Assembly: GCA_019749875.1 (NCBI GenBank)
Contig: JAIEPK010000021.1
Location: 1-54,544, forward strand
Length of the DNA: 54,544 nt
DNA from: Candidatus Binatia bacterium
Lineage (GTDB): Bacteria; Desulfobacterota; Binatia; UBA12015
Direction of reading: 5' to 3'
Below are positions 39,600 through 49,137 of this stretch, one piece after another. The notes under the pieces are model-generated. The model saw only the letters and a list, made by a program, of their open reading frames with translations. It searched no databases and had not been told where the DNA came from. Within the stretch, counting starts at the first letter, position 1. Each line of letters starts with the position of its first letter. The position numbers were made by a program, and so were the translations under genes.

Positions 39600-40748
39600 A
39601 TGGACTTCACCTTGAGCGACGAGGACCGCCAGCTGCGCGACACCGTGCGCGAGTTCGTGGAAGAAGTGGCGAATCCGGTCTGGCAGCAGATCGAGAAGGA
39701 CGACCGCCTGCCGCAGACCGTGATCGACCGCGCCAAGGAGCTCGGCCTCTTCGGTCTCACGATCCCGCCCGAGTACGGCGGGCTCGGCCTGTCCGTCGTG
39801 CAGAAGGCTCTGGTGCACGAGATGCTCGGCCGCGGCCCGTGGGGTCTCGCGAGCTACGTCAGCGTGCACACCGGCATCGGCTGCACCGGCATCAACCTGT
39901 TCGGCACCAAAGAGCAGAAGGAGCGCTACCTGCCGAAGATGGCGAGCGGCGAGTGGCTCGGCTGCTTCGGCTTGACGGAGCCCGGCGCCGGCTCCGACGC
40001 GGGCAACCTGCAGACCCGCGCCGAGCGCGACGGCGACCAGTGGGTGATCAACGGCCACAAGATCTTCATCACCAACGCCCCGTACGCGCACCACGTGCTG
40101 GTGTTCGCGCGCGCGCCCAAGGGCATCAGCGCGTTCATCGTCGACACCGACACCAAGGGCTTCCAGATCGGCCAGGTGTTCGACACGCTCGGCCACAAGG
40201 GCTCGGCGATCAGCGAGCTGGTGTTCGAGGACTGCCGCATCCCGGCGAGCAACCTCGTCGGCGAGGAGGGCAAGGGCTTCGAAATCGCCAAGCGCTCGCT
40301 TTCCGAAGGTCGCACGATGCTGTCGGCGCGCTCGGTCGGCGCGGCACAGAAGGCGATGGAGCTCGCGATCGAGCACGGCGAGCAGCGCCACACCTTCGGC
40401 AAGGCGCTGCTCGACCACCAGGCGCTGGCGTTTCGCCTCGCGCAGATGAGCGCGCGTACGGAAGCCGGCCGCCTGCTGGTCTACAGATGCGCCTGGATGC
40501 TCGACCACGGCAGCCCCGCGATCCGCGAGTCGTCGACCGCCAAGTTCTTCTGCGGCGAGGGCCTCTGGCAGACGGTCGACGACGCGATCCAGATGCTCGG
40601 CGGCTACGGCTACATCAGCCACGAGTACATGATCGAGCGCATCTGGCGCGACGCGCGTGTCGTGCGCGTCTACGACGGCTCGTCCGAGGTCCAGCAGATC
40701 CTGATCGCGCAGCGGCTCCGAAAGGGCGACGTCGAGACGAAGTGGTGA
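39600..40748 (+). CDS. Acyl-CoA dehydrogenase
   Basis: A 382-residue acyl-CoA dehydrogenase with all three domains: the N-terminal helical part (MDFTLSDEDRQLRDTVREFV), the middle beta domain (GCFGLTEPGAGSDAGNLQTR; INGHKIFITNAP) and the C-terminal helical part with QRHTFGKALLDHQALAFRLA and MLGGYGYISHEYMIERIWRD. It oxidises an acyl-CoA to the 2-enoyl-CoA using FAD and passes electrons to ETF. Chain specificity is unknown. ATG 39600 follows AAGGAGAGCAC. It is the only acyl-CoA dehydrogenase here and lies next to no other beta-oxidation gene. Confidence 0.95.
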   Translation: MDFTLSDEDRQLRDTVREFVEEVANPVWQQIEKDDRLPQTVIDRAKELGLFGLTIPPEYGGLGLSVVQKALVHEMLGRGPWGLASYVSVHTGIGCTGINLFGTKEQKERYLPKMASGEWLGCFGLTEPGAGSDAGNLQTRAERDGDQWVINGHKIFITNAPYAHHVLVFARAPKGISAFIVDTDTKGFQIGQVFDTLGHKGSAISELVFEDCRIPASNLVGEEGKGFEIAKRSLSEGRTMLSARSVGAAQKAMELAIEHGEQRHTFGKALLDHQALAFRLAQMSARTEAGRLLVYRCAWMLDHGSPAIRESSTAKFFCGEGLWQTVDDAIQMLGGYGYISHEYMIERIWRDARVVRVYDGSSEVQQILIAQRLRKGDVETKW

Positions 40749-40789
40749 GAGGGTTCCGAGAGCAGCGCGGCACCATATAGAAGCGGGGT

Positions 40790-41272
40790 ATGGGAGCTCG
40801 CGAGTCCGTCTTCTCTTTTCCGGGAGACCCACCGCTGCCCGACATCCTCTTCGAGCTGTCCACCATCGTTCTCGTCGTCCTGATCGTTGCGAGCGCGCTC
40901 ACTGCAGTCGTCCGATCATCCACCTGGAGGGTGTGGCTTCGTCGCGCGCTCCTCGCGTTGGCGATCCTCCCGCTCGTGGGACTTCTTGCGGGCGGGTGCG
41001 TGATCGCAAATCGGCATTTCGGTGAGTGGCGTCAGCTGCGACGGCAACTGCGACTGAGCCACGATTTCGCGAGGGCCGCGGCCGACGAAGGACGGAGTGT
41101 CCTTGCGGCGGACCTGCCGCCGCAGCTGGCGGAGTTCCGGTTCTCGGGCCTGCAGAAACCCGTACGAATCCGGATCATGAGCGGACGTGAGCCCTACGTG
41201 GGGGTCGACTTCGGCGAGGGTGCGAACGCCATGTTCGATCCGGTCACCATGCTGTGCACGTATTCCGACTAG
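40790..41272 (+). CDS. Small membrane protein of unknown function
   Basis: A 160-residue protein with two hydrophobic segments (about 20-42, LFELSTIVLVVLIVASALTA; and about 52-72, ALLALAILPLVGLLAGGCVI) followed by a soluble C-terminal domain (about 75-160) containing FRFSGLQKPVRIRIMSGREP. The start is ATG 40790, 41 bp after the acyl-CoA dehydrogenase stop. The gene has a slightly lower GC content and less biased third positions than its neighbours, which hints at recent arrival or weak constraint. I recognise no family. Confidence 0.55.
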   Translation: MGARESVFSFPGDPPLPDILFELSTIVLVVLIVASALTAVVRSSTWRVWLRRALLALAILPLVGLLAGGCVIANRHFGEWRQLRRQLRLSHDFARAAADEGRSVLAADLPPQLAEFRFSGLQKPVRIRIMSGREPYVGVDFGEGANAMFDPVTMLCTYSD

Positions 41273-41299
41273 AGTCTCGTCTCGTTCGCCGCGCCCCGC

Positions 41300-41587
41300 C
41301 TACCGCGCGCGACCTGGCACCAGGTTCGCGCTGCGCGACGCCGGGTCGAACACGATCTTGACCTCGCCGCGCTCGAGCTGCCGCGTCACGTCGCGGACCT
41401 TCTCCTCGACCGTGCGCTCGCGCACGCCGTAGTCGGTCCCATCGCGGGTCACAAATTCTTCCACCAGCCCGCGCAGCGCGTCCGCCGACAGCGCCGTGTA
41501 CGGGACGTCGAGCGGCTCGAGCTCGGGATCGGCACCGTCGTCGCGCTCGACGCGCGGCTTCTCTTCTCGATCGCGATCGCGTGGCAC
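41300..41587 (-). CDS. YheU/UPF0270-like small protein
   Basis: A 95-residue protein whose last 70 residues follow the UPF0270 (YheU) pattern closely: VPYTALSADALRGLVEEFVT, then RDGTDYG, then VEEKVRDVTRQLERGEVKIV and FDPASRSANLV. The N-terminal 25 residues are charged and less typical. GTG 41587 is preferred because GAGAGAGGG lies 8 bases upstream. It follows the fused CoA-transferase by 35 bp on the same strand. No biochemical role is known for the family. Confidence 0.8.
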   Translation of the reverse strand: MPRDRDREEKPRVERDDGADPELEPLDVPYTALSADALRGLVEEFVTRDGTDYGVRERTVEEKVRDVTRQLERGEVKIVFDPASRSANLVPGRAR

Positions 41588-41622
41588 GGTGTCAGCCCTC
41601 TCTCGCCCGGCGGTGCGCCGGC

Positions 41623-43035
41623 TCAGAACTCCATCTCGCGGCAGTCGCTCGCGACGCGCAGCGGCGCACCGGTTGCGGCCTTCACCTCGTCCACCGTGAC
41701 ACCCGGAGCGATCTCGCGCAGCAGGAAGCCGTCGGTATCGACGTCGAAGTACGCGAGGTCGGTGACCACCGCCTTGACGCAGCCGAGCGCGGTCACGGGA
41801 TACGTGAGCTTGTCGACCAGCTTCGAGCGCCCGTTGCGCTCGAGCTGGTAGCACAGCGCGATCACGCGGGCGCCGCCGGCGGCGAGGTCCATGGCACCGC
41901 CGATACCGCCGCCGCCCGACGGGATGCTCCAGTTCGCGAGGTCGCCGTTCTGCGCGACCTGGAACGCGCCGAGAACGATCGTCGACACGCGCGCCGTGCG
42001 CGCCATCGCGAACGACACGGTCGAGTCGAAGTACGACGTCTCGTCGAGCGGCGTGATGAGCTGGCCGCTCGCGTTGTAGAGGTCGACGTCCTCGCTGCCC
42101 TCCTCCGGAAACGGACCGTAGCCGAGGATGCCGTTCTCGGCGTGCAGCGTGACGTCGCGGCCCGCGATGAAGTTCGACACCATGGTCGGCAGGCCGAGGC
42201 CGAGGTTCACGTATTCGCCGTCGCGCAGCAGTGCCGCGGCGCGCATCGCCATCAGGTCGGGCGGCAGCCCGGTGGGCCCGCTCTCGCGGACCACGCGTCC
42301 TTCCATGTTGTTCTGGCGACCCACCGCCAGCAGGATCTTGCGCAGGATACCGATGTCGAGGTGCGTCGTGGTCTTGACGATGCGATCGACGAAGATGCCG
42401 GGCGTGACGATCGCCTCGGGGTCGAGCGCTCCGGTGTCGACGATCTCGCTCACCTCGGCGATCGTCGTGCGCGCGGCACTCGCCATCCATGGCCCGAAGT
42501 TGCGCGCGCCGCGACGGTAGACGAGATTGCCCGCCCGATCGGCTCGATCGGCCTTCACCAACGCATAGTCGGTGCGGATGGCGCGCTCGAAGAGGTACGG
42601 CTTGCCGTCGATCTCGCGCAGCTCCTTGCCCTTCGCCATCTCCGTGCCGACGCCGGTCGGCGTGAAGAAGCCCGCGAGGCCCGAGCCGCCGGCGCGGATG
42701 CGCTCGATGAGCGTCCCCTGCGGCACCATCTCGAGCTCGATCGCGCCGGCCTTCACCTGGTCGCCGATCGGCGTCACCAAGGTCGGCGACGTGACGTACG
42801 TGCAGACGAGCTTCCGGATCTGCTTCTTCTCCGCGAGCACGTTGACCGACGTCGGTCCGCCCCCCGGCGTATTGCAGACGATCGTCAGGTCCTTGACGCC
42901 GCGCTCGGCGAGCGCCAGCAGGCAGTCGGTCGGCCACGCCTGCGGCGGGCCGAAGCTGTGCACCAGGATCGACGCGCCGTCGTGGACGTCGGCCACGGCG
43001 TCGCGGGCGGAGTCGCAGATCTGCTTGGTTGCCAC
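41623..43035 (-). CDS. Fused two-subunit CoA-transferase (3-oxoacid CoA-transferase type)
   Basis: A 470-residue protein in which the alpha-type and beta-type halves of a class I CoA-transferase are joined. The N-terminal half has TIVCNTPGGGPTSVNVLAEK and GSGLAGFFTPTGVGTEMAKG. The C-terminal half has NLGLGLPTMVSNFI and the catalytic glutamate in TLHAENGILGYGPFP. The mammalian SCOT enzyme and some bacterial enzymes share this fused plan; they move CoA between succinyl-CoA and 3-oxoacids. The true acid pair is unknown. GTG 43035 gives the conserved N terminus; the only start further upstream in this frame (43086) would be TTG. It is co-directional with the YheU-like gene. Confidence 0.9.
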   Translation of the reverse strand: MATKQICDSARDAVADVHDGASILVHSFGPPQAWPTDCLLALAERGVKDLTIVCNTPGGGPTSVNVLAEKKQIRKLVCTYVTSPTLVTPIGDQVKAGAIELEMVPQGTLIERIRAGGSGLAGFFTPTGVGTEMAKGKELREIDGKPYLFERAIRTDYALVKADRADRAGNLVYRRGARNFGPWMASAARTTIAEVSEIVDTGALDPEAIVTPGIFVDRIVKTTTHLDIGILRKILLAVGRQNNMEGRVVRESGPTGLPPDLMAMRAAALLRDGEYVNLGLGLPTMVSNFIAGRDVTLHAENGILGYGPFPEEGSEDVDLYNASGQLITPLDETSYFDSTVSFAMARTARVSTIVLGAFQVAQNGDLANWSIPSGGGGIGGAMDLAAGGARVIALCYQLERNGRSKLVDKLTYPVTALGCVKAVVTDLAYFDVDTDGFLLREIAPGVTVDEVKAATGAPLRVASDCREMEF

Positions 43036-43117
43036 CGTCGAGCGCTTTCCACGCCGCCACGGCGCGCGCAAGGTTCGCCGCGTCAAACCGCGCGTGGATC
43101 GAGGAACCGCTGCCCCG

Positions 43118-44422
43118 TCAGGCTTCGGGGGGACGCTCGAGGAGTGCCACCGCCTCGACGTGCGGCGTCTGCGGCATCATGTCGAAGCCGCGCACGCGCG
43201 TCGTCCGGTAGCCGCGCCGCGCGAGCAGCGCGAGGTCCCGCGCCAGCGTGGTCGGATCGCACGAGACGTACACGATGCGTCGCGGCGCGAGGTCGGCGAG
43301 GGTCGCGAGGACGGCCGCGGACATGCCCTTGCGCGGCGGGTTGACGCTCGCGACCGTGACCGTGTCGATGCCGAGCTCGGCCAGCACGCGCGGCGCGTCC
43401 TCCGCCGGTGCGGCGACGAACTGCGCGTTCGCGGCACCCGCCCGGCGCGCGTTCGCGGCCGCGCACGCCACCGCCGACGCCTGGGACTCGATGCCCACCA
43501 CGCGCCCCACGTCGGGCGCCACGTGCAGCGCGAGCGCGCCCACGCCGCAGTAGAGGTCGAGCGCCACGTCGTCCCGGGTCGCGGCGAGCCAGCGGCGCGC
43601 GGTCGCGTAGATGCGCGCGGCGATCCCGCTGTTGGCCTGCAGGAAGGCGTCGGGACGGCTCTCGAGCTCGAGGTCCCCGAAGCGCTCGATGAGTGCTGCG
43701 CGTCCGAAGAGGACGCGCAGGTCGTCGGACAGGATGGTGTTGCCAGGCGTGGGATTGACGCACAGGAACGCGGCCGTCAGCTCGCGGTGCGCGCGCCGCA
43801 GGCGACGTACCAGCTCGTCGAGCCCGGGCGGATCGGCAACCGCGGACACCAGCGTCAGGTGCACCTCGCCGCGCGCCGTCGACGCACGCGCCAGCGCGTA
43901 GCGCAGCGCGCCGGTGCGGTTGCGCTCGTCGAAGATCGGGACACGGAGGCGCTCGACCTCGGCGCGCAGGTCGCGCAGCACGGACTGCAGGAGCCGGTGG
44001 TGCACGATACACGCGTCGGCCGGCAGCACGCTGTGCGTGCCCGGCCGGTACACGCCGAGCAGCACCTCGCGACGGCCGCTCTCGCGCACCAGGCGGCTGC
44101 GGAACACGAGCTTCGCCTGGTTGCGGTAGCCGAATGCGCCCGGGCTGCCTGCCGGCGCGTCGATGCGGGCGTCGGCCAGCTCGGGATGCTCGGCGAGGGC
44201 CGCGCGCAGCCGCTCGGCCTTGGCCGCGAGCTGGGCCGGGTACGGCTCGCCGACCAGCGGGCAGCCGACGCAGAGCGGGAAGTGCGCGCACGGTACGGCC
44301 CTGCCCTCGTGACGACGGCCCGCGTGCGCGTGCGCCGCACCCTTGCCGCGACCGGCCGGCGGGCGCGGCTTTGCGTGCTGCTTCGGTCGTCGGCCGGAGG
44401 GGCGTGGGTCGCGGAGCGTCAC
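43118..44422 (-). CDS. TrmA/RlmD-type RNA (uracil-C5) methyltransferase
   Basis: A 434-residue class I methyltransferase. An N-terminal cysteine cluster (CAHFPLCVGCPL) would hold the iron-sulfur cluster seen in RlmD. The SAM domain has DLYCGVGALALHVA and GRVVGIESQASAVACAAANA, then VASVNPPRKGMSAAVLATLA. The catalytic Cys lies in IVYVSCDPTTLARDL with the terminal base region FDMMPQTPHVEAVALLER. The enzymes methylate C5 of a uracil in 23S rRNA or tRNA. GTG 44422 is the likely start; the upstream open frame has a composition unlike a protein. No TRAM domain is obvious, so it may be RlmC/RlmCD-like in specificity. Confidence 0.88.
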   Translation of the reverse strand: MTLRDPRPSGRRPKQHAKPRPPAGRGKGAAHAHAGRRHEGRAVPCAHFPLCVGCPLVGEPYPAQLAAKAERLRAALAEHPELADARIDAPAGSPGAFGYRNQAKLVFRSRLVRESGRREVLLGVYRPGTHSVLPADACIVHHRLLQSVLRDLRAEVERLRVPIFDERNRTGALRYALARASTARGEVHLTLVSAVADPPGLDELVRRLRRAHRELTAAFLCVNPTPGNTILSDDLRVLFGRAALIERFGDLELESRPDAFLQANSGIAARIYATARRWLAATRDDVALDLYCGVGALALHVAPDVGRVVGIESQASAVACAAANARRAGAANAQFVAAPAEDAPRVLAELGIDTVTVASVNPPRKGMSAAVLATLADLAPRRIVYVSCDPTTLARDLALLARRGYRTTRVRGFDMMPQTPHVEAVALLERPPEA

Positions 44423-44586
44423 GGCGGGACACGGTAACGGTCGCGCGCCGCACCGCCAGCCGCGGACGGGGCGTACGACCGCCTGGCCGACGTCGCGAGC
44501 TCTGAACCGGTGACCGAGCGCATCGCAGCGGCGGAGCGCGGATGCGTGCTTGCGGCCTCGCCCCAAAGCGCCTATCGCCGCGGTCG

Positions 44587-45882
44587 ATGGCTGCCGCGGC
44601 CGAGCGCTCCAGCGGGCGACCGCGCGGCTACGTCGCGCTGCTGCGCGACAACGCCGACTTCCGGCGCCTGTGGTTCGGCCAGATCGTGAGCCAGCTCGGC
44701 GACTGGCTCGACTACGTGGCGCTGTTCACGCTGCTGCTGCAGCTGACGGGATCCGGAACCGCCGCCGCCGGCATGCTGGTCGCGCGCTTCCTGCCCGGCT
44801 TCTTCGTGAGCCCGCTCGCCGGTGTCGTCGTGGACCGTTTGAGCCGCAAGCGCGTGATGATCGCCGCGGATCTCGGACGCAGCGTACTGGTGCTCGGCCT
44901 GCTCACCATCGCGACCGCGGACGACGTCTGGCTGGTGTACGTCGTGGTCGCGTCGGTCGTCGTCTTGACGTCGTTCTTCGAGCCCGCGCGTACGGCAACG
45001 ATCCCGAACGTGGTCGCGCCGGAAGATCTCGTGATCGCCAACGCGCTCAGCTCGATCACCTGGTCGGTGAATCTCGCGATCGGTGCCGCCATCGGTGGAT
45101 TCCTCACGGCGGCAGCCGGCTACCGCACGGCGATCGTCATCGATGCGGCGAGCTTCCTCGCCTCGGCGGCGTTCATTGCGCGCGTGACCGTGCCGCCGAT
45201 CACGCTGCCCACGGGTGGCGTCGCGAGCGTCCCGGCGGGCGTCGCCGGTTGGCTCGGGATCGCGGACCTGCTCGAGGGCATCCGCTGGCTGCGCGCGCAT
45301 CCACCGGTCGCGCTGCTCGGTCTCGCGAAGGGGCTGTGGTCGCTCGCCGGCGGCGTGGTGCTGCTGCATGCGATCTTCGGCGAGCGCGTCTATCCGATCG
45401 GCGGCAGCGCAGCAGCCGGCATCGGCCTGCTCGCAACGGCGCGTGGCCTGGGCACCGCGCTCGGACCGGTTGTCTCGCGGCGACTTGCCGGGCCGTCGTC
45501 GGCGGCGATGGCACGTGCGATCGGGGCGGGGTTCTTCCTGGCCGGCGCGTCGTACCTGGCGTTCGCGTGTGCGACGTCATGGCCGGTCGCGTCCGCGATG
45601 CTGGTCGCGGCGCACATGGGCGGCAGCACGATCTGGGTGTTCAGCACGGTGCTCCTGCAGCGTCACGTGCCCGATGCGCTCCGTGGCCGCGCGTTCGGCG
45701 CGGAGCTCGCGCTGATGACGCTCGCGATGACGCTGTCGAATCTCGCGACCGGGGTGGCGCTCGATCACGGGTGGTCGCCGCGCGCGCTCGCGGCAGCGCT
45801 CGGCGCATGGTGCTTCGTGCCGGGTGCGGCGTGGCTCGTCGCGCAGGGCTCGCACGCGCTCGGCCTGCGCGAGCGGTCCTGA
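44587..45882 (+). CDS. MFS transporter (enterobactin-exporter-like, MFS_3)
   Basis: A 431-residue transporter with about 11-12 hydrophobic helices. The first carries RLWFGQIVSQLGDWLDYVAL. The loop between helices 2 and 3 has VVDRLSRKRVMIAADLGRSV, the MFS signature, and later comes SSITWSVNLAIGAAIGGFL. The pattern matches the MFS_3 branch, which includes the EntS siderophore exporter and macrolide exporters. The substrate is not known. ATG 44587 begins the usual short cytoplasmic leader. The FAD oxidase gene follows after 49 bp on the same strand. Confidence 0.88.
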   Translation: MAAAAERSSGRPRGYVALLRDNADFRRLWFGQIVSQLGDWLDYVALFTLLLQLTGSGTAAAGMLVARFLPGFFVSPLAGVVVDRLSRKRVMIAADLGRSVLVLGLLTIATADDVWLVYVVVASVVVLTSFFEPARTATIPNVVAPEDLVIANALSSITWSVNLAIGAAIGGFLTAAAGYRTAIVIDAASFLASAAFIARVTVPPITLPTGGVASVPAGVAGWLGIADLLEGIRWLRAHPPVALLGLAKGLWSLAGGVVLLHAIFGERVYPIGGSAAAGIGLLATARGLGTALGPVVSRRLAGPSSAAMARAIGAGFFLAGASYLAFACATSWPVASAMLVAAHMGGSTIWVFSTVLLQRHVPDALRGRAFGAELALMTLAMTLSNLATGVALDHGWSPRALAAALGAWCFVPGAAWLVAQGSHALGLRERS

Positions 45883-45931
45883 ACCCCACGATCGCCTGCG
45901 GCAAGCGGCCCGCACTGCTAAGCGAGCGGCG

Positions 45932-47062
45932 ATGACGGGGCGTCGCGAGTTCGAGTTGATCGTCGTGGGCGCGGGCATCGCGGGCGCCTCGCTCGCCTAC
46001 TTCCTGGCCGAGCAGGGCTGCGGCGACGTGCTGCTGCTCGAGCGCGAGACGCAGCTCGCCGTGCACTCGACCGGACGCAGCGCCGCGACGCTGTCGAGCG
46101 CCGACGCGAACCCGACGCTCTTGCGCATCAAGCAGGCGGCCAAGCCGTTCTTCCTGTCGCCGCCCGACGGCTTCTCGGAGAACCCGTTGCTGCGTCGGAC
46201 CGGCGTGCTCGGGGTCTACCCGGAGCCGCTCTGGAGCACGCTGCGCGCAGCACTGCCCGCGCTGCGCGAGACCGGCCTCGACGGCGAGCTGCTCGACCAG
46301 GACGAGGTGCTGCGGCGCGTGCCGGTGCTCGACCCGGCCGAGCTCGCGGGCGGGATCCTGATCGCCGACGACGGGCGCCTCGACGTGCACGAGATCCTGT
46401 CGAGCTACCTGCGCCACGCTCGCGCGCGCGGGGCGACGCTGCGCCTCGGCGCGGAGATCATCGGCGTGATCGTCGAGGGCGGGCGCTGCCGTGGCGTGCG
46501 CACGCGCGACGGCGACTTCCGCGCGCGTCTCGTCGTCGACGCGGCGGGTGCGTGGGCCGGCACGATCGCGCGCCTCGCGGGTGCGATGGACATTCCGCTC
46601 GTGCCGCACCGCCGGACCATCGTGACGTTCGCGCCGCCGCCCGGCCTGCCGATCGCGGACTGGCCGATGATCGCGAGCGACACGCACCACCTCTACTTCC
46701 AGCCCGAGGCCGGCGACCTGATGCTGAGCCCGATGGACGAGGACGCGATGGCGCCCTGCGATCCGTCGCCCGACGAGGCGGTGGTCGCGGACGGTCTCGC
46801 GCGCTTCGCGAAGCTCGCGCCCGCGCTCGCACCGCGTGCGCTCAAGCGGCGCTGGTCGGGGCTGCGGACGTTCGCGCCGGATCGCGTGCACGTGGTCGGC
46901 GAGGATCCGATGCTGCCGGGCTTCTTCTGGCTCGCGGGTCAGGGCGGCTGCGGCATCGAGACCAGCCCGCTGATCGGCCGCGTCGCCGCCGACCTCGTGC
47001 TCCGCGGCCGGAGCGACGCGTTCGACACGCATCTCCTGAGCCCTGCACGCTTCGCCGTCTGA
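45932..47062 (+). CDS. FAD-dependent oxidoreductase (DAO family)
   Basis: A 376-residue flavoprotein of the glycine/D-amino-acid oxidase family. The dinucleotide-binding start is [20 protein letters not shown], followed by an arginine/serine-rich FAD loop ([12 protein letters not shown]), [19 protein letters not shown] and the C-terminal [19 protein letters not shown]. It removes hydride from an amine or amino acid in a substrate pocket that I cannot predict. ATG 45932 is fixed by the start of the Rossmann strand. The gene lies between the MFS transporter and parE. Confidence 0.88.
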   Translation: MTGRREFELIVVGAGIAGASLAYFLAEQGCGDVLLLERETQLAVHSTGRSAATLSSADANPTLLRIKQAAKPFFLSPPDGFSENPLLRRTGVLGVYPEPLWSTLRAALPALRETGLDGELLDQDEVLRRVPVLDPAELAGGILIADDGRLDVHEILSSYLRHARARGATLRLGAEIIGVIVEGGRCRGVRTRDGDFRARLVVDAAGAWAGTIARLAGAMDIPLVPHRRTIVTFAPPPGLPIADWPMIASDTHHLYFQPEAGDLMLSPMDEDAMAPCDPSPDEAVVADGLARFAKLAPALAPRALKRRWSGLRTFAPDRVHVVGEDPMLPGFFWLAGQGGCGIETSPLIGRVAADLVLRGRSDAFDTHLLSPARFAV

Positions 47063-47086
47063 GCCGTCGCGCGCGCGCCGTCCGGG

Positions 47087-47115
47087 TTGACACGCCGGAC
47101 CGGCCTCCGTACCAA
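47087..47115 (+). promoter_or_regulatory. Candidate sigma70-type promoter for parE
   Basis: A consensus -35 TTGACA at 47087-47092 is followed after 17 bases by TACCAA at 47110-47115, a weak -10. Transcription would begin near 47122, about 24 bases ahead of the proposed parE start. The perfect -35 and spacing support it; the poor -10 keeps confidence low. Confidence 0.4.
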
Positions 47116-47145
47116 CCGCGCAGCAATCCGGTCGGGGGGTGGCGG

Positions 47146-49056
47146 TTGGCGACGAACTACACGGCGAAGGACATCACGGTCCTCGAAGGGCTCGAGCCGG
47201 TCCGGAAGCGTCCGGGCATGTACATCGGCGGCGTCGATGCCGCGGGCCTGCACCACCTGCTCTGGGAGATCGTCGACAACTCGGTCGACGAGGCGATGAA
47301 CGGCCACTGCGACCGCATCGACGTGACGCTGCACAAGGACGGCGAGACCCTCACCGTCAAGGACAACGGCCGCGGCATCCCGGTCGACATGCACGGCAAG
47401 TACAAGAAGCCGGCGGTCGAGCTCATCCTCACGACGCTGCACGCGGGCGGCAAGTTCGAGTCGAAGAACTACTACCACTCGGGTGGTCTGCACGGCGTCG
47501 GCGCATCGGTCGTGACCGCGTTGTCGGACCGCTTCGTGGTGCGCGTCAAGCGTGACGGCGCCGAGTGGGAGCAGAGCTTCTCCCAGGGCAAGGCGTCGTC
47601 GAAGCTCAAGAAGCTCGGCAACGCGCGCGGCACCGGCACCACGATCGAGTACCACCCCGACCGCGAGATCTTTCCCTCGATCAAGCACGACGCGAAGCTG
47701 ATCGCCGAGCGTCTCGAGGCCAAGGCGTATCTCCACAAGGGCCTGACCGTCACGTTCGCGGACGAGGCCAAGGGCGGCGAGTCGTTCACCTGGCACTACG
47801 AGGACGGCATCCGCGCCTACCTGGACAAGCTGCTCACCAGCGGCACCAAGAAGCGCGTCCCGGCCGAGATCTTCTACGCCGAGCGCGAGGGGGACGGGCC
47901 GCGCATCGAGTGCGCGCTGGCATGGACCGAGGACACCAGCGAGGGCGTGTCGTCGTTCGTGAACAGCATCCCGACCAGCGCCGGCGGCACGCACGAGAAC
48001 GGGCTCAAGAGCGGCATGGTCAAGGCGGTGCGCAACTACCTCGACGTGCACAACCTGATCCCGCGCGGGCTGCAGATCGCCGCCGAGGACGTGCGCGAGG
48101 GGGTGGTCGGGCTGCTCTCCTGCTTCATCCCCGAGCCGCAGTTCCAGGGCCAGACGAAGGAGCGCCTCAACAATCCGGAGCTGACGCCGGCGGTCGACGG
48201 CTTCGTGCGCAGCGCGCTCGAGAACTGGCTCAACGGCAATCGCTCGTCGGCGGAGGCGATCTCGGCGCGCGTCATCCTCGCGGCGCGGGCGCGCACGGCG
48301 TCGCGCGCCGCGGCGAAGGAGGTCCAGCGCAAGACCGCCGTCTCGCATCGCCTCAACCTGCCCGGCAAGCTCGCCGACTGCTCGTCGACCGATCCGTCGG
48401 AGTCCGAGCTGTTCCTGGTCGAGGGCGACTCCGCGGGCGGGTCGGCGAAGCAAGGGCGCGACCGGCACTTCCAGGCGATCCTGCCGCTGCGCGGGAAAGT
48501 CCTGAACACCGAGCAGGCGTCGCTCAGCAAGGTGCTGTCGAACAACGAGCTGTCCGACATCGTGAAGGCGCTCGGCTGCGGGCTGGGAAAAGATTTCGAC
48601 GCGAGCCGGCTGCGCTACCACAAGATCTGCCTGCTGATGGACGCCGACTCGGACGGCAACCACATCGCGACCTTGCTGATGACGTTCTTCTACCGGCACA
48701 TGCCGCAGCTGATCCAGGGTGGATTTCTCTACCTCGCCGTGCCGCCGCTCTACCGCATCGACATCGGCAAGGAGACCTACTGGGCGCGCGACGACGTGCA
48801 GAAGGACCAGATCCTGGGCAAGCACAAAGGCCGCGCGACGCCGCAGGTGCAGCGCTTCAAGGGCCTCGGCGAGATGAACCCGTCGACGCTGAAGGAGACG
48901 ACGCTCGATCCGAAGAAGCGCACCATGCTGCGCGTGACGATCGACGACGCGCTCGCGACCGACAGCATGATCCAGACGCTGATGGGGAAAGAGGTCGCGC
49001 CGCGTTTCCAGCTCATCATGGAGCGCGCGGTCGGGGTCGCGGACCTCGACGTCTGA
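47146..49056 (+). CDS. parE: DNA topoisomerase IV subunit B
   Basis: A 636-residue type IIA topoisomerase B subunit. The GHKL ATPase site has [29 protein letters not shown] and [16 protein letters not shown]. The Toprim part has [20 protein letters not shown], then [20 protein letters not shown] and a [13 protein letters not shown] metal motif. [13 protein letters not shown] matches ParE (QTKERL) rather than GyrB (QTKTKL). It partners ParC (35424) to unlink chromosomes. The length (about 630) is that of ParE. The start is TTG 47146, preceded by GGGGGGTGG; no ATG or GTG is in frame nearby. Confidence 0.9.
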   Translation: MATNYTAKDITVLEGLEPVRKRPGMYIGGVDAAGLHHLLWEIVDNSVDEAMNGHCDRIDVTLHKDGETLTVKDNGRGIPVDMHGKYKKPAVELILTTLHAGGKFESKNYYHSGGLHGVGASVVTALSDRFVVRVKRDGAEWEQSFSQGKASSKLKKLGNARGTGTTIEYHPDREIFPSIKHDAKLIAERLEAKAYLHKGLTVTFADEAKGGESFTWHYEDGIRAYLDKLLTSGTKKRVPAEIFYAEREGDGPRIECALAWTEDTSEGVSSFVNSIPTSAGGTHENGLKSGMVKAVRNYLDVHNLIPRGLQIAAEDVREGVVGLLSCFIPEPQFQGQTKERLNNPELTPAVDGFVRSALENWLNGNRSSAEAISARVILAARARTASRAAAKEVQRKTAVSHRLNLPGKLADCSSTDPSESELFLVEGDSAGGSAKQGRDRHFQAILPLRGKVLNTEQASLSKVLSNNELSDIVKALGCGLGKDFDASRLRYHKICLLMDADSDGNHIATLLMTFFYRHMPQLIQGGFLYLAVPPLYRIDIGKETYWARDDVQKDQILGKHKGRATPQVQRFKGLGEMNPSTLKETTLDPKKRTMLRVTIDDALATDSMIQTLMGKEVAPRFQLIMERAVGVADLDV

Positions 49057-49137
49057 CGCTCTCCGCGCGCAGCCGCGCGACGGCGAGGCCCGCCCAGGGC
49101 CGCTCGGTCGCGCTCGCCCGCGAGCCCGGTAGCAATC

